Shown here: positions 1 to 9,100 of the stretch, one piece after another
How positions within the stretch are numbered: position 1 is the first letter of the stretch
Layout: each line of letters begins with the position of its first letter
Source of the DNA: Desulfurivibrio sp044068625
GTDB lineage: Bacteria; Desulfobacterota; Desulfobulbia; Desulfobulbales; Desulfurivibrionaceae
Length of the DNA: 64,000 nt
NCBI RefSeq assembly: GCF_044068625.1
Contig: NZ_JBIPKH010000002.1
Span: 186,001 to 250,000 of the forward strand
Direction: 5' to 3'
Translations under genes and position numbers: made by a program
The notes under the pieces: model-generated
What the model saw: only the letters and a program-made list of their open reading frames with translations
Told to the model about the DNA's origin: nothing
The model's database searches: none

Positions 1-680
1 TCGCCGGGCTGTTCCGCCAGAACCTGGCCCACCGCCGTGGCCGTATGGCCGGCGATCTCCCGGGCCTGGCAGCTCACCAGGGTCGCGCCACCGGCCCTCT
101 GGCTGACTGGCCGGTAAGCCACCTCCACCGGGTGCTGGACCCCGGCAGCCCGCACCACCGGGGCCCGGTCCAGCAGGGCGCTGAGAGCGGCTGTATCCAG
201 GGTGGCTGACATCACCAGGATTTTCAGGTCCTCCCGCAAGGCGGTCATCACATCCAGGCAGAGGGTCAGACCCAGGTCGGCCTGGAGACTACGTTCGTGA
301 AACTCATCGAAAATAACCAGCCCCACGCCGCGCAATTCAGGATCATTTTGCAGGCGGCGGGTAAACACCCCTTCGGTTACCACCTCCACTCGGGTGGCCG
401 CCGAAACCCGGCTGTCAAAGCGGACCCGATAGCCCACGGTCCGGCCCACCTCCTCGCCCAGTTGCCGGGCCATAAAGGTTGCCGCCAGGCGGGCTGCCAA
501 CCGGCGCGGTTGCAGCATCAGAATGGTGGAACCGGCCAGCCAGGGCTCGTTGAGCAGGGCGATGGGGGTTACCGTGGTCTTGCCGGAACCCGGCGGCGCC
601 GTAAGAATCACCGCGCTGCCGGTGATCAGGCGGGAGCGCAGTTCGGGGATCACCTGGTGGATGGGCAGTTTTATTGACAC
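1..680 (-). CDS. hrpB: ATP-dependent helicase HrpB, N-terminal part (cut by window edge)
   Basis: DEAH-box RNA helicase of the HrpB family; its physiological role in bacteria is poorly known. The reverse strand reads as one open frame from a GTG at 680 to the window edge, so the C-terminal two thirds are missing. Walker A (APPGSGKTT, about residues 28-36), the DEFH box (IFDEFHERSL) and the SAT motif (VMSATLD) appear in the expected order. I chose GTG at 680 because it gives SIKLPIHQVIPELRS, close to the usual HrpB N-terminus, and no earlier in-frame start was found. It lies about 48 bases after the pgl-nudix stop and is probably cotranscribed with it. Confidence 0.9.
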   Translation of the reverse strand, partial: MSIKLPIHQVIPELRSRLITGSAVILTAPPGSGKTTVTPIALLNEPWLAGSTILMLQPRRLAARLAATFMARQLGEEVGRTVGYRVRFDSRVSAATRVEVVTEGVFTRRLQNDPELRGVGLVIFDEFHERSLQADLGLTLCLDVMTALREDLKILVMSATLDTAALSALLDRAPVVRAAGVQHPVEVAYRPVSQRAGGATLVSCQAREIAGHTATAVGQVLAEQPG

Positions 681-728
681 GACACGATCGGATTTGGTGG
701 GAAAAAAAGAGCGGCCACCGCCACCCAG

Positions 729-1847
729 CTAAAGCTGATAGGTTTGCCGCAGCAGTTTTTTTTCATCTTCATAGCTGACCCTGGCCAGGGCCTCGCCCGG
801 GGTCAGCCAACGCAGGCGTTGAATCTCCGCCGAGGGCATAAATTCGCCCTCGGCGGTGGGAGCCATCTTCCAGTAAAGCACCACCTTGGGCAAAGGGCCG
901 TGGTAGTAATGCACCACCCCGGCAAACCCGGTGAAGCGAACCGAGAGTCCGGTCTCCTCCCGTACCTCCCGCAGGGCCGTATCCGCCAGGGTCTCGCCGG
1001 GATCCTGCTTCCCTTTGGGCAGGCTCCAGTCGTCATACTGGGCCCGATAAACCACGGCAATCCTGGTCTCCTCTCCGCGCCCTTTTTCCACGATGCCCCC
1101 GGCGGCCAGGATCAATTGCCCGGCTTCATCCTCCGGGGTTGGCAGTTTATCCGTTTTGCTGACCAGCCACAACAGTTCCTGCCGGGGCCGTACCAGGGCG
1201 GCGGGATACTTGGCGGCCCCGGCCCGGGGATCCTCTTTGATCTCTTGGACGATTCGGGCCTTCCGGCCACCGGTGACCATGATAATCACCGTGGCGGCTC
1301 GATTGATCGCCGGCAGGGTGAGGGTGAGCCGGGGCAGGGGGGGGGAGCCCACCGGCTGCTCTTCGGCGGCCACGGTTTGGTCCTTTACCGCCAGCAGTGG
1401 AGAGCCGGGAAAGAGGGAGGCGACATGGCCATCAGTGCCCATCCCCAGGAGAACCAGGTCGAAATCGTGACCGAACCCGGCAAGCTCCCGCCGGTACCGC
1501 TCGGCGCCCACGGCGGGGGGAAGTTCGCCGGCCATCCGGTGGATATTGGCCGGGGTGATCAGGCCGGGGGGCAGCAACACCGCGGCGGCCCGGCCGAAAT
1601 TGCTCGCCGGATCGGTCGGTGGCACGCAACGCTCATCACCCTGAAAGATATGGGTCGCGGCCCACGGCATCTCCCGGACCAGGGGAGGGGAGGTCAGCAA
1701 TTCGTAGAGGGGCAGGGGGGTGGAGCCCCCGGCCAGGACCAGGGAGAAAAAGCCGCGAGTCGTCACCGCCGCCCGGGCCCGGTCGATGATCAGGTTGGCG
1801 GCGGCCTGGGCCATGGCTTGGGGATGGGGAAATTTTTTAATGTTCAT
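729..1847 (-). CDS. pgl: 6-phosphogluconolactonase fused to a Nudix hydrolase
   Basis: One 372-residue frame with two domains. Residues 1 to about 235 match 6-phosphogluconolactonase (DevB/SOL type), with LAGGSTPLPLYELL near the N-terminus and a GMGTDGHVASLFPG segment. This enzyme hydrolyses 6-phosphogluconolactone, step two of the oxidative pentose phosphate pathway. Residues about 255-372 form a Nudix domain with the box GKQDPGETLADTALREVREE followed by TG, in which G, E, R, E and E are all in register. Such domains cleave nucleoside diphosphate-X compounds; the substrate here is unknown. A pgl is normally about 230-260 residues, so the Nudix part is an in-frame extension. Partner genes zwf and gnd are at the other end of the window and glk is two genes upstream. 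Confidence 0.9.
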   Translation of the reverse strand: MNIKKFPHPQAMAQAAANLIIDRARAAVTTRGFFSLVLAGGSTPLPLYELLTSPPLVREMPWAATHIFQGDERCVPPTDPASNFGRAAAVLLPPGLITPANIHRMAGELPPAVGAERYRRELAGFGHDFDLVLLGMGTDGHVASLFPGSPLLAVKDQTVAAEEQPVGSPPLPRLTLTLPAINRAATVIIMVTGGRKARIVQEIKEDPRAGAAKYPAALVRPRQELLWLVSKTDKLPTPEDEAGQLILAAGGIVEKGRGEETRIAVVYRAQYDDWSLPKGKQDPGETLADTALREVREETGLSVRFTGFAGVVHYYHGPLPKVVLYWKMAPTAEGEFMPSAEIQRLRWLTPGEALARVSYEDEKKLLRQTYQL

Positions 1848-1860
1848 GGGTTTACGCCGG

Positions 1861-2268
1861 TCAAAACATGATTTTTTTCAGGATGGAGAAAAGCGGCCCC
1901 AACAGGACCCCGCAGGCCACCGCGAAGAGCAGCAGCAGGGGCAGGGCTTGCCCGGCCAGTCGGGCCGAGGTGCGGTGCCGGAGATAACCGTAAAAACCGC
2001 CAGCCGCCAGTGACCAGAGGAACAGGGCCAGGATCAGCTTGTATTCCAGGTAAAGATCTTCCGCCGGCAGCAAAACCGGCAACCCCCAGAAGAGCAGGGC
2101 CAGGGCGGCGGCCAAAGGCCAGTTCAGGGGGCGGAAGGAGAATTGCCGCCAGCCGGTGGTGTTGATGGCCTTAACCCGCTCCTTCAACCTGCGGGAAAGA
2201 ACAAAATCGGTGTAGGCGATGAGATAGACCAGCAGCAGGCCGACAAAGGTGCCCAGCAGGAGATTCAT
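1861..2268 (-). CDS. Small integral membrane protein, unknown function
   Basis: A 135-residue hydrophobic protein that I do not recognise. Taking ATG at 2268 gives a 4-base ATGA overlap with the glk stop; longer in-frame starts would run far into glk. It has about four hydrophobic stretches: an N-terminal one (NLLLGTFVGLLLVYLIAY), a central one (WPLAAALALLFWGLPVLL), one around LILALFLWSLAAGGFYG, and a C-terminal one (LPLLLLFAVACGVLLGP). Basic residues lie in the loop after the first segment. Translational coupling to glk and the 13-base gap to pgl suggest one operon, but give no clear function. Confidence 0.7.
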   Translation of the reverse strand: MNLLLGTFVGLLLVYLIAYTDFVLSRRLKERVKAINTTGWRQFSFRPLNWPLAAALALLFWGLPVLLPAEDLYLEYKLILALFLWSLAAGGFYGYLRHRTSARLAGQALPLLLLFAVACGVLLGPLFSILKKIMF

Positions 2269-3260
2269 CGGCCACCGACCCCCAACCCAGGCCGGTCTCT
2301 CAGTAGCAGCCAGGCCTGGGTCGCGGCCCCCCAAAGGCCGCTGTTTTCATCCATGATCAGTTTAACCGGCACTTTGGCCAGCAATTCGCCCATGCTGGAG
2401 GAGGCATGAAATTCCCGGCTGAACTCCGGGTGGGTGAGCAGTTCCGGGGCCTTGGCGGCGACGCCGCCGGCGATATAGAGGCCACCGGTGGCCAGGGTTT
2501 CCAGGACGTAGTTGCGGCAAACCCGACCGTAAAAGCGGGCAGCCCACTCCAGGGTCCGGGGGTGGCGGGGAAAACCGCGGGTTACTTCCGCCGGGGAGAG
2601 CTCCTCGCCACTGAGAAACTGGTGGAGGGAGCTCAGGCCGGAGCCGGAAACCACGCTGTTGCCGCTGATCCTCTCCTCCCGGTTTTTTGCGAGCAAAAAA
2701 TCAAGATAATCCCGCTCTCGGCCCCCGGCGAAGGGGAAGTCGGCGTGGCCCCCTTCGGATGGAACTACCAGGGGGGTTCCCCGGCCGTCGATATTTGGCC
2801 GCAGCAGGGCTTTGCCCAGGCCGGTGCCGGCCCCGATCACCGCCACGGCGCCTCCGACCGCCGCCTCTCCTGGAATGATTTTTCGGGCGGCGGCCCCGGG
2901 AGGCGCCAATACCGTCAGGGCCTGGGCGGTGAAGTCATTGATCAGGTGGGCCTCGGCAAAGGAAAACTCCCGGCCGATGGCGGCCAGATCCACCTCCCAG
3001 CCCACCAGGGGCAGTTTGCTGTAGCGGCCTTCACTGACCGGACCGGCCACCGCCAGTACCGCCAGATCGGTTTTGGTGGGAGCGAGGGGGAAATCACCCT
3101 GATAGAGGGCGCGGAGCTGACCGGCCAGCGAACCGGCCGGCGCGGTGGCCAGCCACCGGACCGCTTTGAGTTCAAGCCCGGCGAGATCACGGCCAGTCAG
3201 GGTAAAATGGGCAAACCGGCTGTTGGTTCCGCCAATATCGGCACAGAAAACGTTGATCAT
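2265..3260 (-). CDS. glk: Glucokinase
   Basis: ATP-dependent phosphorylation of glucose to glucose 6-phosphate in the cytoplasm. The protein has 331 residues, normal for the proteobacterial (non-ROK) glucokinase family. Visible features are the N-terminal phosphate motif ADIGGTNSRFA, the catalytic loop LINDFTAQA, the nucleotide segment GAGTGLGKALL and the sugar-binding segment SEGGHADFPF. The start overlaps the CooC stop by 4 bases (ATGA) and the stop overlaps the next gene in the same way, so the three are translationally coupled. With pgl-nudix downstream and zwf/gnd elsewhere in the window, it would feed the oxidative pentose phosphate branch. Confidence 0.93.
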   Translation of the reverse strand: MINVFCADIGGTNSRFAHFTLTGRDLAGLELKAVRWLATAPAGSLAGQLRALYQGDFPLAPTKTDLAVLAVAGPVSEGRYSKLPLVGWEVDLAAIGREFSFAEAHLINDFTAQALTVLAPPGAAARKIIPGEAAVGGAVAVIGAGTGLGKALLRPNIDGRGTPLVVPSEGGHADFPFAGGRERDYLDFLLAKNREERISGNSVVSGSGLSSLHQFLSGEELSPAEVTRGFPRHPRTLEWAARFYGRVCRNYVLETLATGGLYIAGGVAAKAPELLTHPEFSREFHASSSMGELLAKVPVKLIMDENSGLWGAATQAWLLLRDRPGLGVGGR

Positions 3261-4027
3261 GGAGCCTGGGCAACTTGCAGCAACTTTTCCGCCAGTTCGG
3301 CGGTGGTGGTCGCCACCGCCGCACCTTCCTCCACCACCGCCGCGCCGCTGCGTTCGGCCCGACGAATCGCGCGGGAATCGGGGAAAAAGGCGATCGGTTC
3401 CTCCCTAAGCCCCTCCCGGAGAAACTGCCGATCCTCGCTGTCCTGAACCAGATTGCCCACATAGGATATGTTTTTGATCCGACACTCCTCGGCCAGTTGC
3501 CGGATCTTCAAGGCGGTGCGAATGCCGGACTGGGAGGGGATCACCACGATCAACAGCCGGTCCACCCCGACGATGGTTCCCCGGCCCAGGTGTTCGACCC
3601 CGGCCTCCATATCCAGCAGGACCACCTGGGCGGGATCGAGCAGCAGCCTGGTCAGCAACCTTTTCAGCACCGTGCTTTCAGCGCAGGCGCAACCACCCTC
3701 GGCGTTCTGGATCGCCCCCAGGACCATCAGCTTGATCCCCCCCGGCGCTTCCACAATGAAACGGGTCGGCAGATCATCCACCTTGGGGTTGATGTTGTAA
3801 AAGGGGGAGCCCTCCACCCGTCCGGAGCGCTCCTTGAGCATCTCCTTCATCTCGGAGATGGGGATAATCTTCTCCACCTCCCGCACCCCCAGGCTCTGGG
3901 CCATATGGGGGCTGGAGTCGGCATCGATCACCAGCACCTCCCGACCCAGCTCGCTGAAATGGCGGGCCAGTAAGGCCATGATCGTGGTCTTGCCCACCCC
4001 TCCTTTGCCACTAATCGCGATCTTCAT
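3257..4027 (-). CDS. cooC: CooC-like P-loop ATPase (CODH nickel-maturation type)
   Basis: A 256-residue MinD/Mrp-family ATPase with a deviant Walker A, SGKGGVGKTT, at residues 6-15 and DADSS just after it. The segment GGCACAES carries the C-x-C pair that in CooC binds a metal at the dimer interface, and LLDMEAGVEHLGRG matches the CooC family Walker B region. Known CooC proteins help insert nickel into carbon monoxide dehydrogenase; no cooS/acsA is in this window, so the client is inferred. It sits between the chemoreceptor gene (9 bases upstream) and glk (4-base overlap), an unusual place for a CODH accessory gene. Confidence 0.8.
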   Translation of the reverse strand: MKIAISGKGGVGKTTIMALLARHFSELGREVLVIDADSSPHMAQSLGVREVEKIIPISEMKEMLKERSGRVEGSPFYNINPKVDDLPTRFIVEAPGGIKLMVLGAIQNAEGGCACAESTVLKRLLTRLLLDPAQVVLLDMEAGVEHLGRGTIVGVDRLLIVVIPSQSGIRTALKIRQLAEECRIKNISYVGNLVQDSEDRQFLREGLREEPIAFFPDSRAIRRAERSGAAVVEEGAAVATTTAELAEKLLQVAQAP

Positions 4028-4036
4028 CCAGCCACT

Positions 4037-6010
4037 CTAAAAATCTTTGAAATCGTCATCATCAAATGGGATTACCTCCGCCGACTTCTGTTTACTTTTG
4101 GCCGGAGCGCTTTTCTCCTGCTTTGCCTTGGGAGTTAGCGCCGGAGCCGCCACGGCGGGACGCGGGGGCGCGGTTTTTTTAGCCAGATGTACCGGCGCCT
4201 TTTGCAGAGTCTGCTCGCCGGGACAATGGTCGCCGGCCACCAGGGCGGCCAGTTCGCGCACATAATCCTTCATCTGGGCGGCCATGGCGCTCAACTCTTC
4301 GGCCGCCGCCGCCGACTCCTCGGAATTGGCGGCGGTACGCTGAACCACCGTGTCCATCTCGCCCATGGCGGTGTTGAGCTGGCTGATCCCATTGGCCTGC
4401 TCGCTGGAAGCCACGGCAATCTCGCCCACCAGGCTGCTGGCCTTGCCGGTGCTGGTGGAAACCTCGGCAAAGGCGTCATTGGTTTTGCTCACCAGTTGCG
4501 AGCCTTCCTGAACCCGTTTCACCGTGTCATCAATCAGGGTGGCGGTGTTTTTGGAGGCCTCCGCCGCCCGCATGGCCAGGTTGCGGACCTCGTCGGCCAC
4601 CACCGCGAACCCGGCCCCGGCTTCACCGGCCCGGGCCGCCTCCACCGCCGCGTTCAAGGCCAGGAGATTGGTCTGGAAGGCGATCTCGTCGATGGTCTTG
4701 ACGATCTTGGAGGTCTCCTCACTGGAGCGGTTGATGGTCTGCATGGCGGTGGTGAGGGCGGCCATGGACTCCCCGGCCCGGTTGACGATGGTGCTGGCTT
4801 CCCGCATCAGGGCATCGGCCTGGCCGGCGTTGTCGGCGTTCTGCTTGGTCATGGCGGCAATCTCTTCCAGGGAGGCCGAAGTTTCCTCCAGGGAAGCCGC
4901 CTGCTCGGAAGCGCCCTCGGCCAGTTCCTGGCCGCTGGCCGCCACCTGATCGGCGGAGGAGGAGATCTGCAGGGCCCCGTCGTCGAGCCCTCTGGCCAAC
5001 CGGCTGATATTGCAGACAATGTTTGAGCTGAAGAAGTAGAGCAGGCCGCCCAGGGCCGCCAGCATGGCGGCCCCGCCCAGGGCCAGACCCCAGCGCAGAG
5101 CCTGGATCATCCCGATTTGCTCACGAACGTCACGGACAAAGACCAGCACTCCTTTCATTTCGCCGGCATAATCGAACACGGGTTGGCCGATCAGCAGCCG
5201 GCCCTCAATCTGGGCGGTGGTTACCCCTTTTTGAACGGCCTGGAGAAAATCGTTGTCGACGAAGGGGTCGGTCTCGGCGGCGGCGGTGGTGAAGATCCGG
5301 GCCATGTCGCCGGTGAGCGGCGGGTTGGCGGCCTTGGCGGCCCGGGCGAAATCAAGGTCCCGGGCCAGCAGATAGATGGCCAGGTTGTCCCCGGCTCCGG
5401 AGAGGGCGGTGTCCACCATGCTCTGCAGGGAGAAAATCCCTTCCACCGTGCCGAGGAACCGGCCGTTCTGGTTGACAATGGGGACAATGCCCCGCAGGGC
5501 GAACCCCTGATCCCCCACCTCCACCCCGGAGACCACGGCCTGATCCCGGGAGGCCTTGAGAATGGTATGGCGAAAAGCGGCCAGATCATCACCCCCATCC
5601 CGCTCCCCGGCCCGCCGCCAGGTGCGGAGAAAGCTTTTGGCCGGCGGCAGGTGAAAATGGACCTGGGTTTCAAGGGTACCGCCCAGCAGCCGCTGGGCAT
5701 CCCTTTGCAGCAGGTCGAAGCTCCGGCGCAACACCATCCGCCCCTGGGCCTCATCCCCGCCATGGGCCAGTTGGTAAGCTTCCTGCACCCCGGGGTAGCC
5801 GGCGGCCAGCAGCCCCAGACTGAGGGCCCTCTTTTCCAGGTTTTGGATACTCTTCTCGTTCAGGGCCACCTGGGTCTGGGTCAAGGTCTCGATCTCCTCC
5901 TGCCAGAGACCGTTGACCACCCAGAGGGAAACCGCGATCAGCATGGTGATGGCGGCAACCACCAGAGTCAGGGGAATTATCATGACCTTCATACGCAAAG
6001 AGAGTTTCAT
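4037..6010 (-). CDS. Methyl-accepting chemotaxis protein with dCache_3-like sensor
   Basis: A 657-residue transmembrane chemoreceptor. TM1 is at about residues 10-32 and TM2 at about 306-327. The periplasmic part contains VHFHLPPAKSFLRTWRR and resembles the double-Cache type 3 family. I see no clear HAMP domain after TM2. The signalling hairpin has the conserved tip IDEIAFQTNLLALNAAVEAA and flanking methylation helices. The tail is a flexible Ala/Lys/Pro-rich linker ending in DDDDFKDF, whose last five residues fit the aromatic-x-x-aromatic CheR/CheB tether pattern. ATG at 6010 is preceded by AAGGAG. No che genes lie nearby. Confidence 0.92.
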   Translation of the reverse strand: MKLSLRMKVMIIPLTLVVAAITMLIAVSLWVVNGLWQEEIETLTQTQVALNEKSIQNLEKRALSLGLLAAGYPGVQEAYQLAHGGDEAQGRMVLRRSFDLLQRDAQRLLGGTLETQVHFHLPPAKSFLRTWRRAGERDGGDDLAAFRHTILKASRDQAVVSGVEVGDQGFALRGIVPIVNQNGRFLGTVEGIFSLQSMVDTALSGAGDNLAIYLLARDLDFARAAKAANPPLTGDMARIFTTAAAETDPFVDNDFLQAVQKGVTTAQIEGRLLIGQPVFDYAGEMKGVLVFVRDVREQIGMIQALRWGLALGGAAMLAALGGLLYFFSSNIVCNISRLARGLDDGALQISSSADQVAASGQELAEGASEQAASLEETSASLEEIAAMTKQNADNAGQADALMREASTIVNRAGESMAALTTAMQTINRSSEETSKIVKTIDEIAFQTNLLALNAAVEAARAGEAGAGFAVVADEVRNLAMRAAEASKNTATLIDDTVKRVQEGSQLVSKTNDAFAEVSTSTGKASSLVGEIAVASSEQANGISQLNTAMGEMDTVVQRTAANSEESAAAAEELSAMAAQMKDYVRELAALVAGDHCPGEQTLQKAPVHLAKKTAPPRPAVAAPALTPKAKQEKSAPAKSKQKSAEVIPFDDDDFKDF

Positions 6011-6167
6011 GGTATGCTCCTTGTGGTGATTTGACAGGTGGTGCGGCCACTGGTTAACTTGAACTTAACTTTAATTTTCTAGCTGTTTTCACGTTGTCCG
6101 TCAATTGCAATCGTTGCCGGCACAATGGTATTGCTTAATCCGAGCTAGCCGCTTAGAGTGCTAAGTC

Positions 6168-9100
6168 ATGAAAGTTCAGAGGGAAAACCATACCCCACCA
6201 TCTTCCTCTCCAACCGGCAGTCTGCCATTCGCCCCCGAAACCCTGCCGGAGGCCCCAATCCAACTGATCGAGGCCAGTGCCGGAACCGGCAAAACCCACT
6301 CCATCTCCTCCCTCTATCTGCGTTTTATCCTGGAGCGGGAGCTGCCGGTGGAGCGTATCCTGGTCCTGAGCTTCACCGAGGCCGCCACCGCCGAACTGCA
6401 CGAACGTCTGCGCGCCCGGCTCCAGGCGGCCCTGGCCCTCTTTGAGGGGAGAATCGGCTCCCGCGATCATTTCCTCAACGGCCTGCTGGCCAACAGCGGT
6501 GATCGGCAACGGGATCGGTTGCTGCTGCAAAAAGCCCTCACCGAGATCGATCAGGCGGCGGTAACCACCATCCACAGTTTTTGCCACCAGATGCTGCAGC
6601 AAGGGGCCTTTGAGAGTGGCATGCCCTTTGAGTTGGAACTGGTCAGCGAAAGCCACCTCCTGCTGGAGGAGATCGTCCGCGATTATCTGGCCACCGTTTT
6701 CCATGGCGATGACTCGCGTCTGCTGGCCCTGTTGCCCTTGGGTGAGGGATTGGACTCCTGGCGGCGGATCGCCGAGATCGCAACCCGGCATCGCGATTTT
6801 CCGGTGCTGAACGGTTTGCGACCGGCGGGGGAGGAGACCGCTCCCGCCGCTGGGGAGATAAGCAAGCTGATTGCCGCGGCCCTGGCGGCCTTCAACCTGG
6901 CCCGCCAGTGCTGGCGGGAAAACGAGGAAACCATTGTCGCGATCCTTAAACAGGGCGAATTCAGGGTGGAGGTCAGCCGCCGAATCGATGCCGGCCTCCT
7001 GGGGCAACTGGCCGCTTATCTGGCCGAGCCCCAGCCGGATTCATTTCTGGTTCCCGAGGGCAGTGAACGGTTGACCCCGGAAAAATTCAGGGATCCCGAG
7101 GCCAAGGTTTGCCCCAAAAGGGCGATCGCCAAGGGCAGGGTGCCGGAACACCCCTTTTTCCCGCTCTGGAGTGCTTATCTGACGGCCTCGGCCCGGCTTG
7201 CCCATCATTACCGTCTTCATACCAGCAAAGGCCTGATCGAGTTTGCCCGCCGGCAACTGCCGGCTCGGCTCTACGCGGCCCGGCTGCAATCGTTCGACGA
7301 TCTGCTCCACCGACTGGCCCAAGCCCTGACGGGTGCCAAGGGTTACCCCCTGGCTCAATTGATGGCCAACCGTTATCCGGTGGCCCTGATCGATGAGTTT
7401 CAGGATACCGATCCGGTTCAATACGCCATCTTCCAGGCCGTCTACGGCCAACCGAAGCCCTCCCCCCCCACGCGGCTGATTCTGATCGGCGACCCCAAGC
7501 AGGCCATCTACGGTTTCCGGGGGGCCGATATTTTCGCCTACCTGCGAGCCGCCCGGGACAGCGGCGGGCAACGCTACACCATGACCGTCAACTGGCGGGC
7601 CGATGGAGGGATGGTGGCGGCGGTCAATGCCCTCTTCGGTGGGGTGGCCAACCCTTTTCTGGTGCCGGAGATCGGCTTTCCCAGGGTGGAGCCCCGGCCG
7701 GAGGCGGGGGATTGCTGGCAGGGGGGCGACTTCGGCGGCGACTTGCCCCTGCAGTTCCTGACCCTGCCGCCGCAACTGGCCGATCACGTTGCCGGAGTGA
7801 CCAGCAACCGGCCGGTGAAGGGTAAGGTGGAAAAACTGCTCCCGGCGCTGGTGGCGGCGGATATCGCCGGCCTGCTTGCCGGCGGCGCCGGAATCAACCT
7901 CCCCGGGGGTTTTCACCCTTTGCGTCCCCCGGATATTGCCATCCTGGTCCGCAGCAATCGACAGGCGGAGGCCATGCAAGCCGCCCTGCGGGAGCAAGGG
8001 ATCAAGGCCGTGGTCTACAGCCCCGCTTCGGTATTTCAGAGTAAAGAAGCCCGCCAGTTGACCATCCTGCTTCATGGTCTGCAGGAGGGCGCGGGGGATC
8101 CCCAGCGGCGGGGGGCCATGCTCACCGAGTTGTTGGCCGCCACCCCCCGGGAGTTGGCCGACCTGACCGACGAAGAGATAAACTGGCAGGTCTGGCTGGA
8201 TAATTTCAGCCGCTGGCGTTTACTGTGGCGGGAGCGGGGCTTCATGGCCATGGCCCGCACCCTGGGAGCGGAGAAACGGCTGGCGGCCCGCCTGTTGACC
8301 TCCCCCGACGGCGAAAGACGGCTCACCAACTACCGCCATCTCTTCGAACTGCTCCATCAACAGGAGCGGCAAGGGCACCTGCGACCCGCCGCCCTGGGCA
8401 AGTGGCTGGATGCGAAAATCGCCGGCGGCAACCAGGGCGGTGATGCCGATGAGTTGCGGCTGGAAAGCGATGAGGCGGCGGTGCGGGTGTTGACCATCCA
8501 TCGCAGCAAGGGGCTGGAGTTTCCCGTGGTCTATTGCCCCTACCTCTGGAAGGGGGAGGGGCGGCGGTCCGGGCGGCGGGAAGGGCTGTTCACCTTCCAC
8601 GATCCGGCGGACCAGCGGGTGGGTAAAATCGTGATCGATCCCAATGCCGACCAGCGCCTGCGCCGCCGGGAAGAGGAGTTTGCCGAAGAGCTGCGCCTGC
8701 TTTACGTGGCAGTGACCCGGGCCCGGCACTGCTGCCTGGTGCCATGGGAGGCGGCCACCGACTATGAGCACTCGGCCCTGGCCTATCTGCTGCATGGTGG
8801 CGACCTGGCCGCCCTGGGGCGGGAGGAGATCCTGGCCATGTTGACCCAACGGGTGGCGGGGGAAAACCACTGGGGAATCCGCCGGTTCCCCCTGCCGGAA
8901 TCGTTGGGACGCTGGCGCAACCCGGAAGATGAAGTCCAAACCGTCGCTCCCTCCTGCCGGAGTTTGTCCCGACCCATCGCCCCCGGCTGGCGGGTGGGGA
9001 GCTTTTCCCAGCTGGCGGCCGCCCAGCACCCCGGCGAACGCGATCCCAGCGGTGGGCGCGATTACGATGGTGGGGACAGCCTGGCACTTGCCAGCCCCAC

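Noticed and set aside
744..1871. 375-codon plus-strand ORF opposite pgl-nudix
   Set aside because: Composition is Gly/His/Gln/Pro-rich shadow of a GC-rich gene on the other strand; no domain is recognisable. Many similar long antisense ORFs in the window were dropped for the same reason.
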